This document shows positions 47,951 through 59,949 of a stretch of 64,000 nt of DNA, piece after piece. The stretch is from Lophius americanus (Eukaryota; Chordata; Actinopteri; Lophiiformes; Lophiidae). Position 1 is the first letter of the stretch; every line of letters begins with the position of its first letter. Below the pieces are notes generated by a model. That model was not told the DNA's origin and searched no databases. It was given only the letters and a program-made list of their open reading frames with translations. Position numbers and translations under genes: made by a program. The stretch lies in the NCBI GenBank assembly GCA_037951165.1, contig JBBDHG010000097.1, positions 1,456,501-1,520,500 of the forward strand. Reading direction: 5' to 3'.

Positions 47951-49819
47951 CATACGAATGTATGACAGAGATAAAAATAATTAAAAACAAGAGAACCAAA
48001 AACACAAGATGTTTAGTGGATGGTATAAAATGGGAAGATTGAGAGACAAGAGTTAAAATAACTGAGAATGAATACTGTAAAACAATAAAATGTAAAATAG
48101 ATGCCTTCAAAAACATACTTTGAGCAAACGAATCTAGATCTACACCAGGCTATACACACTCAGAGGTCCAAATACTATTAATATCCGTGATTTACTTGTC
48201 TTTTACATCATAATTTCTTGATCGAACTCTCCAATGAGTTTAGAAATATGTCCAGAATTTTTATCGTAATATTGCAAACAAACAATGTATGATGCAATGC
48301 ATGACATGTTTACCAATGTATGATGATAACCAAGGAAACATGCAAACACACACACACACACACACAATTATTGTTGCATTCTCATTCATGTTATTGTCTG
48401 TGTCGATGGGAGCTGTTTTCTCGCCCTCGCGCTGAGTGTTTAGTCTCTGGTCCCCGCAGAAACATATCTGTGTAAGTGTGTGTTTGAGGATATGTGTTAG
48501 TGGGTTCTCCTCTGCAATACTGGACAGTGAAGGTTTCAGGGTTTAAAAACAAAGGCTATGGTCTTTCAGAGGTTATTCAGAATGAGAGCGATAAAGGAGA
48601 AGAGGATAAGAAATTCCTAGGCGAGATAGTGAAAATGGAAAACCTGGAAAAAGATGCCACCAAAGGTTCTTATTTGACAAAAATAAAAAAAGTTTCTAGA
48701 CATTGTCCGAAATAATAAACCGCTCAGAGGGCCACTAATGATTTTAGCATATACATTTCGACTCAAAACCTCAACCAACTGAAGGATTTCCTTTTTCTGT
48801 AGCATTAACTGTTAACAATACAGAAAATAAATGTTCCCCTTCAGCGTTCATGATCAGCAGTGGTGCAAATGCAGAGCTGGTTCATGTCAAAGATGTGATT
48901 TCAGGGAGGTTGAGGATGGGAGGACTATGGTTGAGGGAGTGTCTCTTTCCTGCTGCATACCACTATAATCTCTCATCTGCCTCCTATCTTTATTCACGGG
49001 TGAGACCAAGGAGAAGTGATTGAATTCAAGTCATATTATGTAAATACTAATCACAATAAATGTTAAAATAAATCAAAAGCACAATAACACATTCTTCTAT
49101 CGTTGAAGATTGTATAACAACTTTTAAGGCCCGGTTTCACCAACTTTTCAAACTGTGATATTTTTCTGTAAATATAGTTCATTAGAGTGGAATCACTCCA
49201 AACTGTGGCATGTCTCACATAGAATTAATTCAATGCATTTGGGATCCATCTCATTTTGGAGAACCTGCTGGTTTGCACTGCTGCATTGACTCCGCTGAGA
49301 GAATGGACCCTGTGCACCATCATCTTTGATTCAAACTTGAAATCAAACCAAGAGAGTAATCATTCTCTAAAATTTATGGGACATGAATCACTGTTGTAAA
49401 TCTTTTTTTAATATGCATTGTGAACTTAGTAAATGAAACTTACTATTATAGATCGTCCAAATGTATCATCAATTAATTTATTAAAGTATTAGTACAATGT
49501 AGGTTTTTTTGTACAGCATTCAATAACAGCTATCAAGTCTTGATCAGAGTTTGCACGGATCAGAATCAAAAGGTATCTGACGTAGATCTTGTAAATGAAT
49601 TCCGTCAGGACATTTCCCAGCCGAAACTATGTCTGTTACGGAATGACCTTATTTTACCTAACCGTTTGAGTGTGTGTTTGTGTAAATGTGTGAAAATTCT
49701 CACCATTTCACTCAAGGCCAAGTCAACAGAGAGGATCAGAGATATAGAAAGAGCAACTTACTTTGATATGATTTAAGGATGGAGCAATGATCGTTAGACT
49801 TCACACAATGTGTGACCTT
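47951..49819. other. Intron 1 stretch without recognised element
   Basis: A short (CA)n lies at 48345-48366. The 73-codon charged frame at 48494-48715 has no recognised homology. Confidence 0.45.
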
Positions 49820-49826
49820 GAGAGAG

Positions 49827-49920
<94 letters not shown>
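49820..49920. repeat. (GA)5-(TG)45 compound microsatellite
   Basis: GA units at 49820-49830 run into 90 bp of uninterrupted TG (49831-49920). Confidence 0.97.
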
Positions 49921-49923
<3 letters not shown>

Positions 49924-51930
49924 GTTACTACTGATATTCATTGCATTTATCACCAGAGTTTGCTACAGTACCTAAAGGAGTGTTGGAATTGTGTTGTGCT
50001 ATGTGTGTGTGTGTATTTGTAGGCATCAACCTTGTACGCTTGCTCCACTTTTGGTCTTGCTGGCTTCTGGGTTTGTGAAGGGGGTGTGGGGTTGCAGTGG
50101 TTGTAGATAGGAAGAGATTCAATAAGCAGTTGAATCAGCCCCTCCTCCCTCTGTGGATCTTAGGATGGTGGGAAAGTTCAAATCTGCTGCTATTTTCTAT
50201 CTTTTATCACTCAAGCTTATCGGCTGGCTTTCTCGTCTGCATGCCTGGCTTCAATAGTCCAGGGTCTCAGCTCAAGCTGCATGGTAACCGCTCTCTATGC
50301 TCCTTACTCCAAACACCTCCCCTACTTCTCTTATGCTTTATGAAACACCACCTGTTATTACACCCTTTTCTCATCAGAATTTCATCGCCAGCCCATTCAA
50401 AACACAAAAAGGCTATTTTTTATATATAATATTTCATCATAGGATGATTAAGAAGAAATAACTGACATCGATAATATTTAATTTTGTCTCATATGAGAAG
50501 CTTTATTTGGAAAGAATGTACCTGAGAAAAGAACAACTGTTTGTCAGTGTTATCTGACAAATCATAATTTTGAATAAAAAAAGAGCTTTTGTAAGTTTTG
50601 TAAAAAACAATCATTTGTAAGTGGTTGTAAGCGCCATGTGTTTTTTCTTACTGTGGTTAGATTACCCCCCCCTGTATTACTTCTTTATGTCCCTCCAACC
50701 CAAAGAGTATAAACAAAACGGATTCAGTCAACCCTAGAAATAAGAGAAATACATTTTACTTAGAATTTTGATTCCGACAATTAAAACATATTGATGTTTG
50801 CTCATCTAGTTTGAAGAAATTGATATCACACTGAAAACTAAATTAAGAAATATAAAATCAAACAAGTACTAACTTATATATACCATCCAGGTTCTGGAAC
50901 TAGGCGTTCTTGGGCAGAGAAGAGAGGAGGTATGGCGGATGGTGGTTGACATCATGCTCACTGACCTTGCAGGTTAATGTCAAGCATGGGGGTATCGGGA
51001 TCGGTATCAGTCACGTAACACGAGAAACATTTAAGTAAACATTGATCATATGGAGGCTGCATCTGTGACATAAAAGCTAGTAGTTTTGAGAATTTGGGAA
51101 CATAAAGAAATAGGCATTTCTGTTAAAGTCACTTTTCATTAGGTATTTAAAGGAAGACAGCCTTCATTTTGACTGTATTCAAACTGTCGACTGCTGTTCC
51201 TCTGTGATTTCCGTGGGAGTGAGGCGTCCTTGAGAAACATGAACCGGCTATTGAGCAGAATAGGTCTGAAGTACGGCCAGACAAGAAATGGTTGTAAAAC
51301 TGAATATCACGAGGAAAAATACTTGATCTAACACATCACCAGCTTGCTCCACAGAATGAATTATGTTGGAAGTATATGAGAAACTTAAGTGAGTGTGCTT
51401 TTTTCACTCAAAGAATAACACCGCTATGGTATATGGTTTTCAGATAGTGAACCACGGTTCTGCAATCAAAAGTGGCCTGAAGAATGCCATAACAGTTTTG
51501 GTGTGTAGTAGTACATATTTCATCAATGAGGGGTAAACTGGGATAGTTAATTAGTTGATCTCATCATCTGCTGAAAGGGTAAGGAGTTCCCTTAGTTGCA
51601 ATCTTTCTCTGTATTGAAGATGTTTTTGGGATATTTTTCTTCTTCGGGTTAGCTGCTAATTGCAACTTCTGCTTTTAAGTCTTCCAGTCACAACCTTGAG
51701 GTACAACAATACAGATTAAAGTGAGACCATTCCCACATTGAATATACTATGAATGAGACTACAAGTGTAGAGGTAAATGAAATGAGTTGATTTGAAACTT
51801 TATAAATGGCATCCTTGTAAACTTCACAGTCAGAAATGACTTAGATTACACCAAAAAAATTGATTTGTTCAACCCAGTTGGAAGTTTAAAAAAGATCTAC
51901 AATACCATGGCCAAACGGGCTGGTATGCCA
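49921..51930. other. Intron 1 stretch without recognised element
   Basis: A mixed-complexity patch at about 50100-50400 may be regulatory. No exon or mobile element recognised. Confidence 0.45.
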
Positions 51931-51933
51931 TCA

Positions 51934-52050
51934 CCAGAGCTGCACCAATTGCAACTTTCTTGTCCCATCATAGATTTTTAGTCTGACGGCTAATATTGAC
52001 ATTGGCCGATTCTGATTTTTTTCTTGAACATTTTAAAACCACAATTGACA
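51934..52050. mobile_element. hAT-type terminus fragment
   Basis: CAGAGCTGCACCAATTGCAA with 'ttggccgattctgatttttt' resembles the fish hAT end 'CAGAGGTGCACCGATTGCAGTTTTCTGGCCGAT'. No partner end or target duplication found. Confidence 0.45.
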
Positions 52051-52149
52051 GCAATCAAACATACATACATGCAGCAGACCCGTGGCTGGCTCTGAGCAAA
52101 GATCAGGAGGAGATCCTCGGACTAAAAACACTGGGAATCAGGGGATAAC

Positions 52150-54600
52150 ACGGCTAAGGTGGGAATTAAAACGCATTGAAGGAAAAAAACTCAGACAAAG
52201 CCTTAAAGGACAAAATGGGTTGAAAAACACAAAGATCCTGAGTTAATAAATAATATATACATCTTCTGTCTTGTTTCTGGTGTAATGTCACTACATGTAG
52301 TTCCCATACATTTTAGTCTAAGGACATGGGAACAACGACCAGATGCTAGCCAGTGGAACCAGAACAACAGTTCTTTACATCTGGACAGACAGATCTTTAT
52401 TCATCTGCAGATGAGTTCAGATCAATGAAAACAAATAACTGATAGTCTTCAGCCTCTATGTTTATATGTATTTAACCAAAGACTGCTTAAATATCATAGG
52501 CCAATACTATAATTAAAAAGCAGAACAAAAATTATTGACATTCCTTATGCATTTTCAAGAATTTAGCTTTGTTTAGAGCCATTTTCTGTAGTTGAATTCC
52601 TTATTTGCAACAATATCATTTTCTTATAACTGATGCTTTATTTGTTTGCACGTATTTCCATCAAGAGATACAAAGAAAAAGGAGCTAGACTCTAAATCAT
52701 ATTTTTTATAAACTTAACTGTTTCCACAATCACTAAACAATTTCCCTTTTAATTTTCCCTGAAGTTTTTGTTTTATGATATGATTAATATGAAGTATTCT
52801 TTAATGACCCTTGCATTTGAGGATACATTGAAGCCTCATCTACAAGAATAGTAATGCTTCATCCAAGTACCTTGAATATGAGAAGATCTGAAATAACCAG
52901 AAAATACCCTCACACTGTGGCTGCAAAAGTAATTAAAATTTTTATCTTGATGACAATTTTGGATTCCAGCAATTAAACCACAATATTAAACTATATATAA
53001 TATAGTCGTTTAAAATGTGTGCTCGGCCCACAAAGTATTTCTTCCTTTGCAAATCATATCAAAACTAACTTAAATAACAGTCCGACCAATCCCAGTTCTT
53101 CCCTGCACCGTGCTTTCTATGTATTTCCTTGATTCATTTAGGATTATGGGTGGGTGAATTAAGTAGAAAAGAAGCAACATAACTTACTTTTTCAACCAGT
53201 TCAAAGCATGTCACAAGCTGCTGCAAGATGAATGGCAAAAACAACCTCACTTAATTGCCCTTCATTCACTCAGTCATCAGAAACCGTGACCCTTAACAGA
53301 GCGTCACTGCATCCATCCAGACATCGTATTTCACCAAAAATACGTTGCAATTATTGCTATTATTATTATTATTATGATTAAAATTATTATTATTATATTG
53401 CCATTATTTACCACATTTAAGTAGGGTAACATGTCCTGTATGTTTAATGTGGGGGGGGAATAGAGATGGATACTACCGCTATTGAGCACTGTACTAATAC
53501 CACTGACATATGTTAGAGCAGAACGGTTGGACAGCAGATCAGCCGTAGAGTTCTTTCATTCAAAGAATATTACATCAACTAATAATCATAATAAATGGTC
53601 TTCATATCAATATTGGTCAAAACAATCTGTTTTGTTATTTTGGTCATAATAATGCGACCCCTCCTTAATTTATGGCAAACCACTTCCCCCCTACACCAAA
53701 GAGGTGTATATGTCGCTTACTTTATGTGTGTACAGTATTCGTGTACAGTATTGGTCAGACTGCAACAGTAAGACGAAGAGACTGCTATCAGGTCGAGTAA
53801 CACGATGTTCCAACATAGAAAGCAGCAGCAGAGAGATTTATTTCAGCAGACGGGCAGCTGAACAGTCCTCCAGAGAGGTGCTGGACTATCAGATAGGCCC
53901 GCTGTGAAGAGGCTGCTGATCCCCTCCTCCAGGGCTAGTTTTTCTCTCTAGGGGGCATGAAGGATATCCTGACACTGGACGATCCATCATAGCCCATTTT
54001 GATGCAAGGCACTGTGGGTATCCATGGTGTTATAGGGTCGGTATTACTGCTATCTCTCTACCTGCCCTCCTCATGCCCAAGAAGCAAATATCTCCTCTAA
54101 GAGGAGGAGAGCGAAACTAATTGTTACCATTCCATGGTCTCCAGTCTCTTTCCTTCTCTTTTCATTATGCTCCATCCCTCCTTTTCTGTCTCCATTCGTC
54201 TCCCAAGGTTCAGCCAGTCGCACACTGCTGTCTCCCCAGGACCTTTATCAGGGAGAAGGCTCTGCTCATTAAGGAGTTAATTTTCTCACTCCTATCTCAG
54301 ATTAGTATAGTCAACCTAAAGCACTGTGAATTCTTTAAATTTTCTTCCTTGTTATCAAAAAGAGAGGGGGAGCAAAAAAGATGGAAATGGGGGGATATTT
54401 AATCGGTTAAGTAGCCTTCCTGGGGAACTAGATTTCTCTCTCTCTCTCTTTTTCTCTCCCCAACAATGTCAAGAAATCTTGCTGAAAGCGGGCCCAGCTC
54501 AGTAATTCCATTTTTAAAGCATAAGTATGGAGAGAAAGAGGGAGGTGGTGGTAGAGAGGGGTGGTGGTGGGGCGGGTGGCAGGAGAGGGAGGGAAGAGAG
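52150..54600. other. Intron 1 stretch without recognised element
   Basis: (TTA)n occurs at about 53355-53400. A GC-richer patch at about 53900-54110 and a purine-rich (GGTGGTGG/GAGGGA) patch at 54530-54610 carry no recognised motif cluster. Confidence 0.45.
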
Positions 54601-54619
54601 AAGGAGAGAAAAAAAACGA

Positions 54620-54830
54620 CTTGATGAAATTCCGCTATCAGCTCCGAACCAATATGCAAAATATCTCGCTGGAAATCAAATAGCTATTATGTTTTCATTT
54701 CCACGTCGGCGTATTTGCTTAATGAAGAGGAGACAGATCAGACCGGCAGAGAGAGTCTGCAGGAGCCGATAACCGCCAACGGCTCCCAGCTATCCGCACA
54801 GAGTGACGCTCCCAGTCACTACGCTTTTTC
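54620..54830 (+). promoter_or_regulatory. Candidate conserved non-coding island
   Basis: GC-balanced, non-repetitive stretch between two purine-rich tracts. Motifs include CTATCA (54635-54640), the octamer-like ATATGCAAA (54652-54660), CGATAA (54767-54772) and a CCAAT-type core near 54649. No open frame of note. The surrounding composition change makes it stand out. Confidence 0.4.
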
Positions 54831-55439
54831 ACAAAAAAAAAAGAAAATGGGATGGAGGGGAGGGGAGGGGAGGGAGAGAAAAAGAGGAGGGAGGGAAGGA
54901 AGGTGATGGAGTACATGGAGAGAACATGAGTGATATTGGAAGGGGACCAAGAAGAAGAAAGAGGTGTTGGTTGCAGTAGTGGAGGAGAAGAGGGGATGAG
55001 GAACAGAGAGGCAATGACGGAGGAACAGGAGGAATTATGAACGTAAGGAAGAGACTAGGGCTGGAGTAATCTATTATTTTAGTAATCGTGTATTATATCG
55101 ATTATTGTAGCGATTATCGAGTAATCCAATAATAAATATTACCTACTCTGCAATTAAAAAAGAAATTAAATCACTTTTGCTTTGTTCAGGAGCAATAGTA
55201 ACAAACAAAACAAAAAGTATGATGGGTCTATAGAACCAATTTTTACCCCTTTTTAGAAAAACATGTTTATTGCTTGAATTACAATAATAACAGTCAAAAG
55301 CTATAATAACGAATGAGATTTCTTGTTGTTAGATTTATCCTTAGAATCCAATCCAATGTTTTCCAGTACTTTTTAATTTGGTCACAACATCAGTCTATAA
55401 CGGCTCCTGGTGGTTTTTCTTGAACGTGGTTTTACAGGT

Positions 55440-55625
55440 AATTTTATAGATTACTTTCCCTTTTATTTTTTTCAGAGTTTGTATTAAAGACAAACTTTCT
55501 GCCGTGGTCTAGATCTCAATTGGAAAGAGCCTTCTCATTCAGAAAGGGTTGTTACGTAGAACATTTCTTCTTATTTTATTCGGAAAAAGGGGCCAAGCAA
55601 ACCCACCTAATGTCTCAGTTTATGG
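55440..55625. repeat. Interspersed repeat, copy 2, nested in the hAT element
   Basis: Matches the outer parts of 46640-47095 in order, with the middle deleted. Its position inside a bounded hAT element means either nesting or that the family itself is part of that hAT element. Confidence 0.6.
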
Positions 55626-55792
55626 CAGTGCAAAATCCAAGGAATCACAGTTAAAACACACATTCAAGAGCCTCCAAGTCACTATCACAGTCTGTCAGTC
55701 TTTGTCTGACTTTTAAACCTCCCCAAATTGAGGCAGAATGAGAATCTCTTCGTGCTCAAAGATAGCTTATCCCCCTCGTTTACATCTGTTCA

Positions 55793-55814
55793 CCAGGAGA
55801 GTTGCGTCTCCTGG
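55793..55814. repeat. 8-bp perfect hairpin inside the hAT element
   Basis: CCAGGAGA (55793-55800) and TCTCCTGG (55807-55814) flank a 6-nt loop. Confidence 0.7.
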
Positions 55815-56153
55815 GAAACGCCGGTGCGGTGGGTGAAAAGTGAGAGGAGATGAGGTGACCTGTATAATTATAATAATAACTTATATTTTGTAAGCACCTT
55901 GTAGAGAGTTGATCCAGTTTGCAACTTGTAGGTCGCAAAACACGGACTGTAAAACGATGCCCGGGGTTAGCAGGCTAACAGCAGACAGTAAGGTACTGTT
56001 AAACTCCCGTTTCCGTATTTATCAGACAGCCATTGTTCATGACATAAAGGTCAGGTGTAGCGCAGCGCTACAACATCATGCGCTGAATAGTATTCCAGAT
56101 TTAAGCGAAGTTACTCGAATTATTTGAGGAATCGTTTCAAACCTAGAAGAGGC

Positions 56154-58880
56154 TGCAGGTTGCAACGAGAGTGTTACTTTCCTTGACAGAAATTGGGTCC
56201 TAAAAGTATGAAATTACCAATGGTTCTTCTGAAAATAAGGCTTTCAGAGGTCTAGAATCCAGTCAGTTTAATCATTTAATCTAGAGATGCCTTTCATATT
56301 TGGTTCCTGCTACGTTCAAGTGCTCACTCCTTCATCAGTACCGTTTTAATCAGTAATTATCATAAGCCTTACATATATATGTTTTTTTTTTTTTTTTTTT
56401 TTAATAATTTGTTAGTTGTTCATCCTTTTTTTGTACTCATGTCTCTTTTTCGTTCTTGTTGTGGCATGGCAAATTGTGATGAATATATATATATTTTTTG
56501 CACATTTTGGATTATTTGTACATTTAAAAATCGACACATTAAACAATCGACACAATTAATTGTGAAAATAATCCACAGAATAATCTATGGCTGTTAATTA
56601 AGCTCTAATGTGCAATGGATTGCCGATATTAGAGGTAAAGCAGGATAGTTATTCACTGGAGTCCTTCCTCCACCCTATCAATTGTAATGAAGTGTCATTA
56701 AAATCAATGCAAACTCTCCGACATAAGCATCCATCAGTCGATAATTCAATGTAACGAAATATTTAATGATTTGGAGCACAAGGACTAGAACATCTATGTC
56801 TTTTTCTTCTCTTTTAATTACTAATAATTGTTTATTGCCTTACAAAGTAAACACACTTGCTTCATGAAACTTCACACATCAACTATGATAGGTAGAGGTG
56901 CCCTTAATATTTTGTTTATTGTTGTTTACTTGTCTCAATCAAACTATACATTTAAGTCTCACCAAACTTAACAAATATATTAATCATATAATGTAGTATA
57001 GCATTTGACATTTTATTAGTTTAATACTAATTACTACAAATTTTTGTTTGGTCACCGTGTTAATGTGTTATTTGAGTTGACATCTGGCTTATATCTGGAG
57101 TGTGTCTGGCAAACTATGTACTCTTGCTTCACCTGACATGAACATAAATCAGCCTTAGATTTTGATACTTAATTTTTTCCAGATTCTTTTTAGTTTTTCA
57201 TATAAAGTTCATTTTATCAATAACATATCCATCACTCCAGGCTCACCAAAGGATTGGAGGATATAACTTCTTAACCATCTACATTTAGGACAAAATCCGT
57301 GCATATGAATCGACCCAAGGTAATCTATTATCTATTTATCAAATTTACTCATTTTGTGGGACTTTCTACAAACAAATACAGTTGACATAACCTCACATTT
57401 GATATGAGGAGTTCAATCAGGGGGAATTTCTTGTTCAACGTCGGGGATTACGGACTTCTCAGAGTGTGACTTGATTTTTTTTTATTTTCCTTCATCTCCA
57501 ATGAAGTGAGTGAGAACAAACATTTGAGTAAATGCATTGGGATTCCATTACGGAATATTAACTATGCTTGCAATTTACAAAAGTTTTTAGTAATTAAAAA
57601 ACAACAACAATGGAAAATAGAAGCTAAACTGAATTTCCATATACTATATGTCTTTTAGATAATTTTTAAGCAGAGTTTGAAATAAAGAAAATAGCAACTG
57701 CAACTTTGATGTTTTCTCTTCACGCACACACAAGGCCTGGCGATATTAATGAATTATTATACTTGGCAGCTTTATTTTTCCCTCTTTATAAAAGCTGAGG
57801 TACAGTAAGGTGATATACTTTATCTGACTTACCGGACTTTTTTAATATGTGAGGTCCACCACTCACTCATTACATCTACATGAATGATGACAGATGTTAT
57901 TAACTTGACATTTTTTATTGCATGGATCTACAGCTCACGAGAGAAATCCAGTAGGTTTGTTTATTTTATCTTGAAATTTAATGCAGGTAAAAGTTACCCT
58001 GTCAAATAGCTCAAACAATGGATCAGATACCAAACAGAAAATGTTCAAATAACTTTTAAACAATCAATTAATTATTCAAGTAATTCATAAAAAACAATTA
58101 AACACCATTTAAAATTAAACAAGTAATGGATACAGCGGCATCTGTGATTTTGATGTTTAAGAAATCGCAAAATCTCATTAAAAAATTTAAAAATAAATAT
58201 GCCTGAGTGTCAGTAACTCCCTCGAAGAATTTCCTGTCTTGAGCAAAAGGAAATCATGCTGTGTTCATTTGTCCCTTGAATTGGTGGGAAAAGGTGTAAC
58301 TCATATCAACCAAAGCCATATGCTGAAACTTCTGCTCAGATTCACAATGCAGGAGGGCCGTAGCTTTTTCCACATCAATGAGATCTAGGAATTTCATGGT
58401 CTTCACATTAGATGTAGAGAAGTTTCAATAAGTCCAGAGGCTTTCAGATCTGTCCGAAATATCTCTTGTCTTTGCTTGAATTTTTTCATTCCCAGAGTAA
58501 TCAATGAGTAGTCGTCCGAGACTCACATCCAGAGGCTGAGGAGAAAAAGCTTATTCATTATTAAAGTTTTATATAATGGGTCGATATCATGGCCTTTGAG
58601 GATGGGTCATGTTGGCTGATTGAAGGCAACGGTGGCCATGACGCTCCGATAAAAGCCCATGCAGCTTTGAGTACAATGTTTTAAATGTGAATTTGATTCA
58701 AAGTTTTTCTTCAGTGGTGGCTAATTCTCTTTACTGATCAATAGGATGCCCCTCTCAGTGCACGACTCTCTGTCTGGTAGCTAAGTTTCTCTCGAGGGCC
58801 TCCTCTCCTGCTTCTTCCCATCTCCTTTATTTCTATAAACATCCTTTTTTTCTATGTTTCTCTTCACAAGTGTGTGATTT
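56154..58880. other. Intron 1 stretch without recognised element
   Basis: A run of 21 T lies at 56382-56402. Otherwise AT-rich. No exon or mobile element recognised. Confidence 0.5.
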
Positions 58881-58899
58881 TCTGATACAAGTGTGCCTC

Positions 58900-59350
58900 T
58901 CCGTCTCGGGCTTTCAGGTCTAATGTAGTTTTTGTGCAGCAGGTTATTAGCATAAGAGCGGAGAGGCTTGCGTCTGTTTAATCAGGCTTGTTGAGCATGC
59001 AGGTTTGATGTGTGTTGTCTCTGTGTTTAATCAGCGAGCTGCTCGCTGCAGGTTTGATGTGGACGGAGAGTTAATAAAGCAGTATCTTTGGTGCCTTCAT
59101 CAGCTGCAGCACTTTGTTCTGCTTCTCTGCGAGACGGAGAGCTGCAGTCTCTGGAGCTCAAGTACTTCTCCACCGACACATCTGTCTCCGCCTCATTGGT
59201 GGTGGACTTGATTTGTCCTCAGTCAATGTGGCAAATTTTATTTCCATCGAGCCGATTAAAGAACTTTCTTGCCCGTAATATCTTAATCATGTTTTCCTCC
59301 AAACACGCCTTTCGCCATTGTTCCATCTGGATAAGGAGAAGTACAGTTAA
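58900..59350 (+). promoter_or_regulatory. Candidate conserved non-coding island
   Basis: GC-balanced sequence with two near-repeats of 'gcaggtttgatgtg' (about 59000-59013 and 59048-59061), and 'tgtttaatcag' twice (58975-58985 and 59025-59035). Open frames of 68 and 91 codons occur but have no recognised domain. The repeated units may be duplicated binding sites. Confidence 0.35.
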
Positions 59351-59555
59351 AAGAATATTATGATGTTACTGGGATCATAGAATTAATAAAAAATTCCCCC
59401 CAAAAAATAATACTTATCCTGAAACTGCCGATCAATACCTGCCTCTGGTATCATCAACATTTGATTCGCATGTCACAACATCTCAGCGTAGGACTTCATA
59501 ATACTATCCGTTGTATTTTGTAAATTTCCTTTACACATGATGCATTAAGAGAGTG

Positions 59556-59738
59556 TTAAAGTACAGATCGAAACATGCAACAGTTCCTGACAAAACCATC
59601 TGATAACTCTGACAAATCTGAACCATGAACTTGATCCTCCAGTAGAGGCTTAGCAGTGAAAGTCATAGAGGCCAGCAACAAGACATAGAAAAGACAGCGT
59701 GATGACAGCAACTTGTTGCGTGGTTCCATCTCAACCAT
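59556..59738 (-). repeat. Dispersed repeat, copy B: signal-peptide-like ORF
   Basis: A 60-codon minus-strand frame opens at 59738, with a second ATG at 59729 aligned to the Met of copy A (78). It reads MEPRNKLLSSRC, then a hydrophobic segment LFYVLLLASMTFTA, shaped like a secretory signal peptide, then a polar tail ending in a stop. Copy A at 1-78 shares the start pattern Met-x-Pro-x-Asn-Lys-x-Leu-Ser-Ser. The non-coding sequence upstream of both ATGs also matches in blocks. I do not recognise the family; a retroelement or repeated secreted-protein gene fragment are possibilities. Confidence 0.45.
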
Positions 59739-59930
59739 GTATCCAACATGCTTTTTCCCTCTGCGCCTGGAATGTAGTATTAAACTGTCAAAACAAGCAA
59801 TGGTTCAGCAACAACACATGACCTGTCAGGAGACAGTAAAGGTGCAGGGACAAGAACAAGTGATGAAGTGTGGAGAAGTGTCGGAGAAAGTCCTTCTACT
59901 TCTGACGCAGTAACAGCTGGCAGAGATCGG
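59739..59930 (-). repeat. Dispersed repeat, copy B: upstream part
   Basis: Blocks at 59858-59880 and 59917-59929 match 234-258 and 371-383 in the same order and orientation as copy A. Spacing differs, so indels have accumulated. Confidence 0.45.
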
Positions 59931-59949
59931 TTTGTATTGACTAAAAAAG

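Larger units (their letters stand above)
55056..56145. mobile_element. Non-autonomous hAT-type element with target duplication
   Basis: The left end TAGGGCTGGAGTAATC and right end ...TTTCAAACCTA (TAGGTTTGAAACGATT in reverse) belong to the fish TAGGGCTGCAACGATT group. Both subterminal regions contain TCGAGTAA. Flanks GAAGAGAC (55048-55055) and GAAGAGGC (56146-56153) form an 8-bp duplication with one mismatch. The element is 1090 bp with no transposase frame. It holds an internal block (55440-55625) shared with 46640-47095. Confidence 0.75.

Noticed and set aside
48494..48715. Charged 73-codon frame considered as the acidic exon 2 of zfpm2
   Set aside because: The residues do not follow the FOG2 pattern (no Pro-Leu-Glu start, Lys-rich rather than Asp/Glu-rich), and there is no phase-1 acceptor at the right position.
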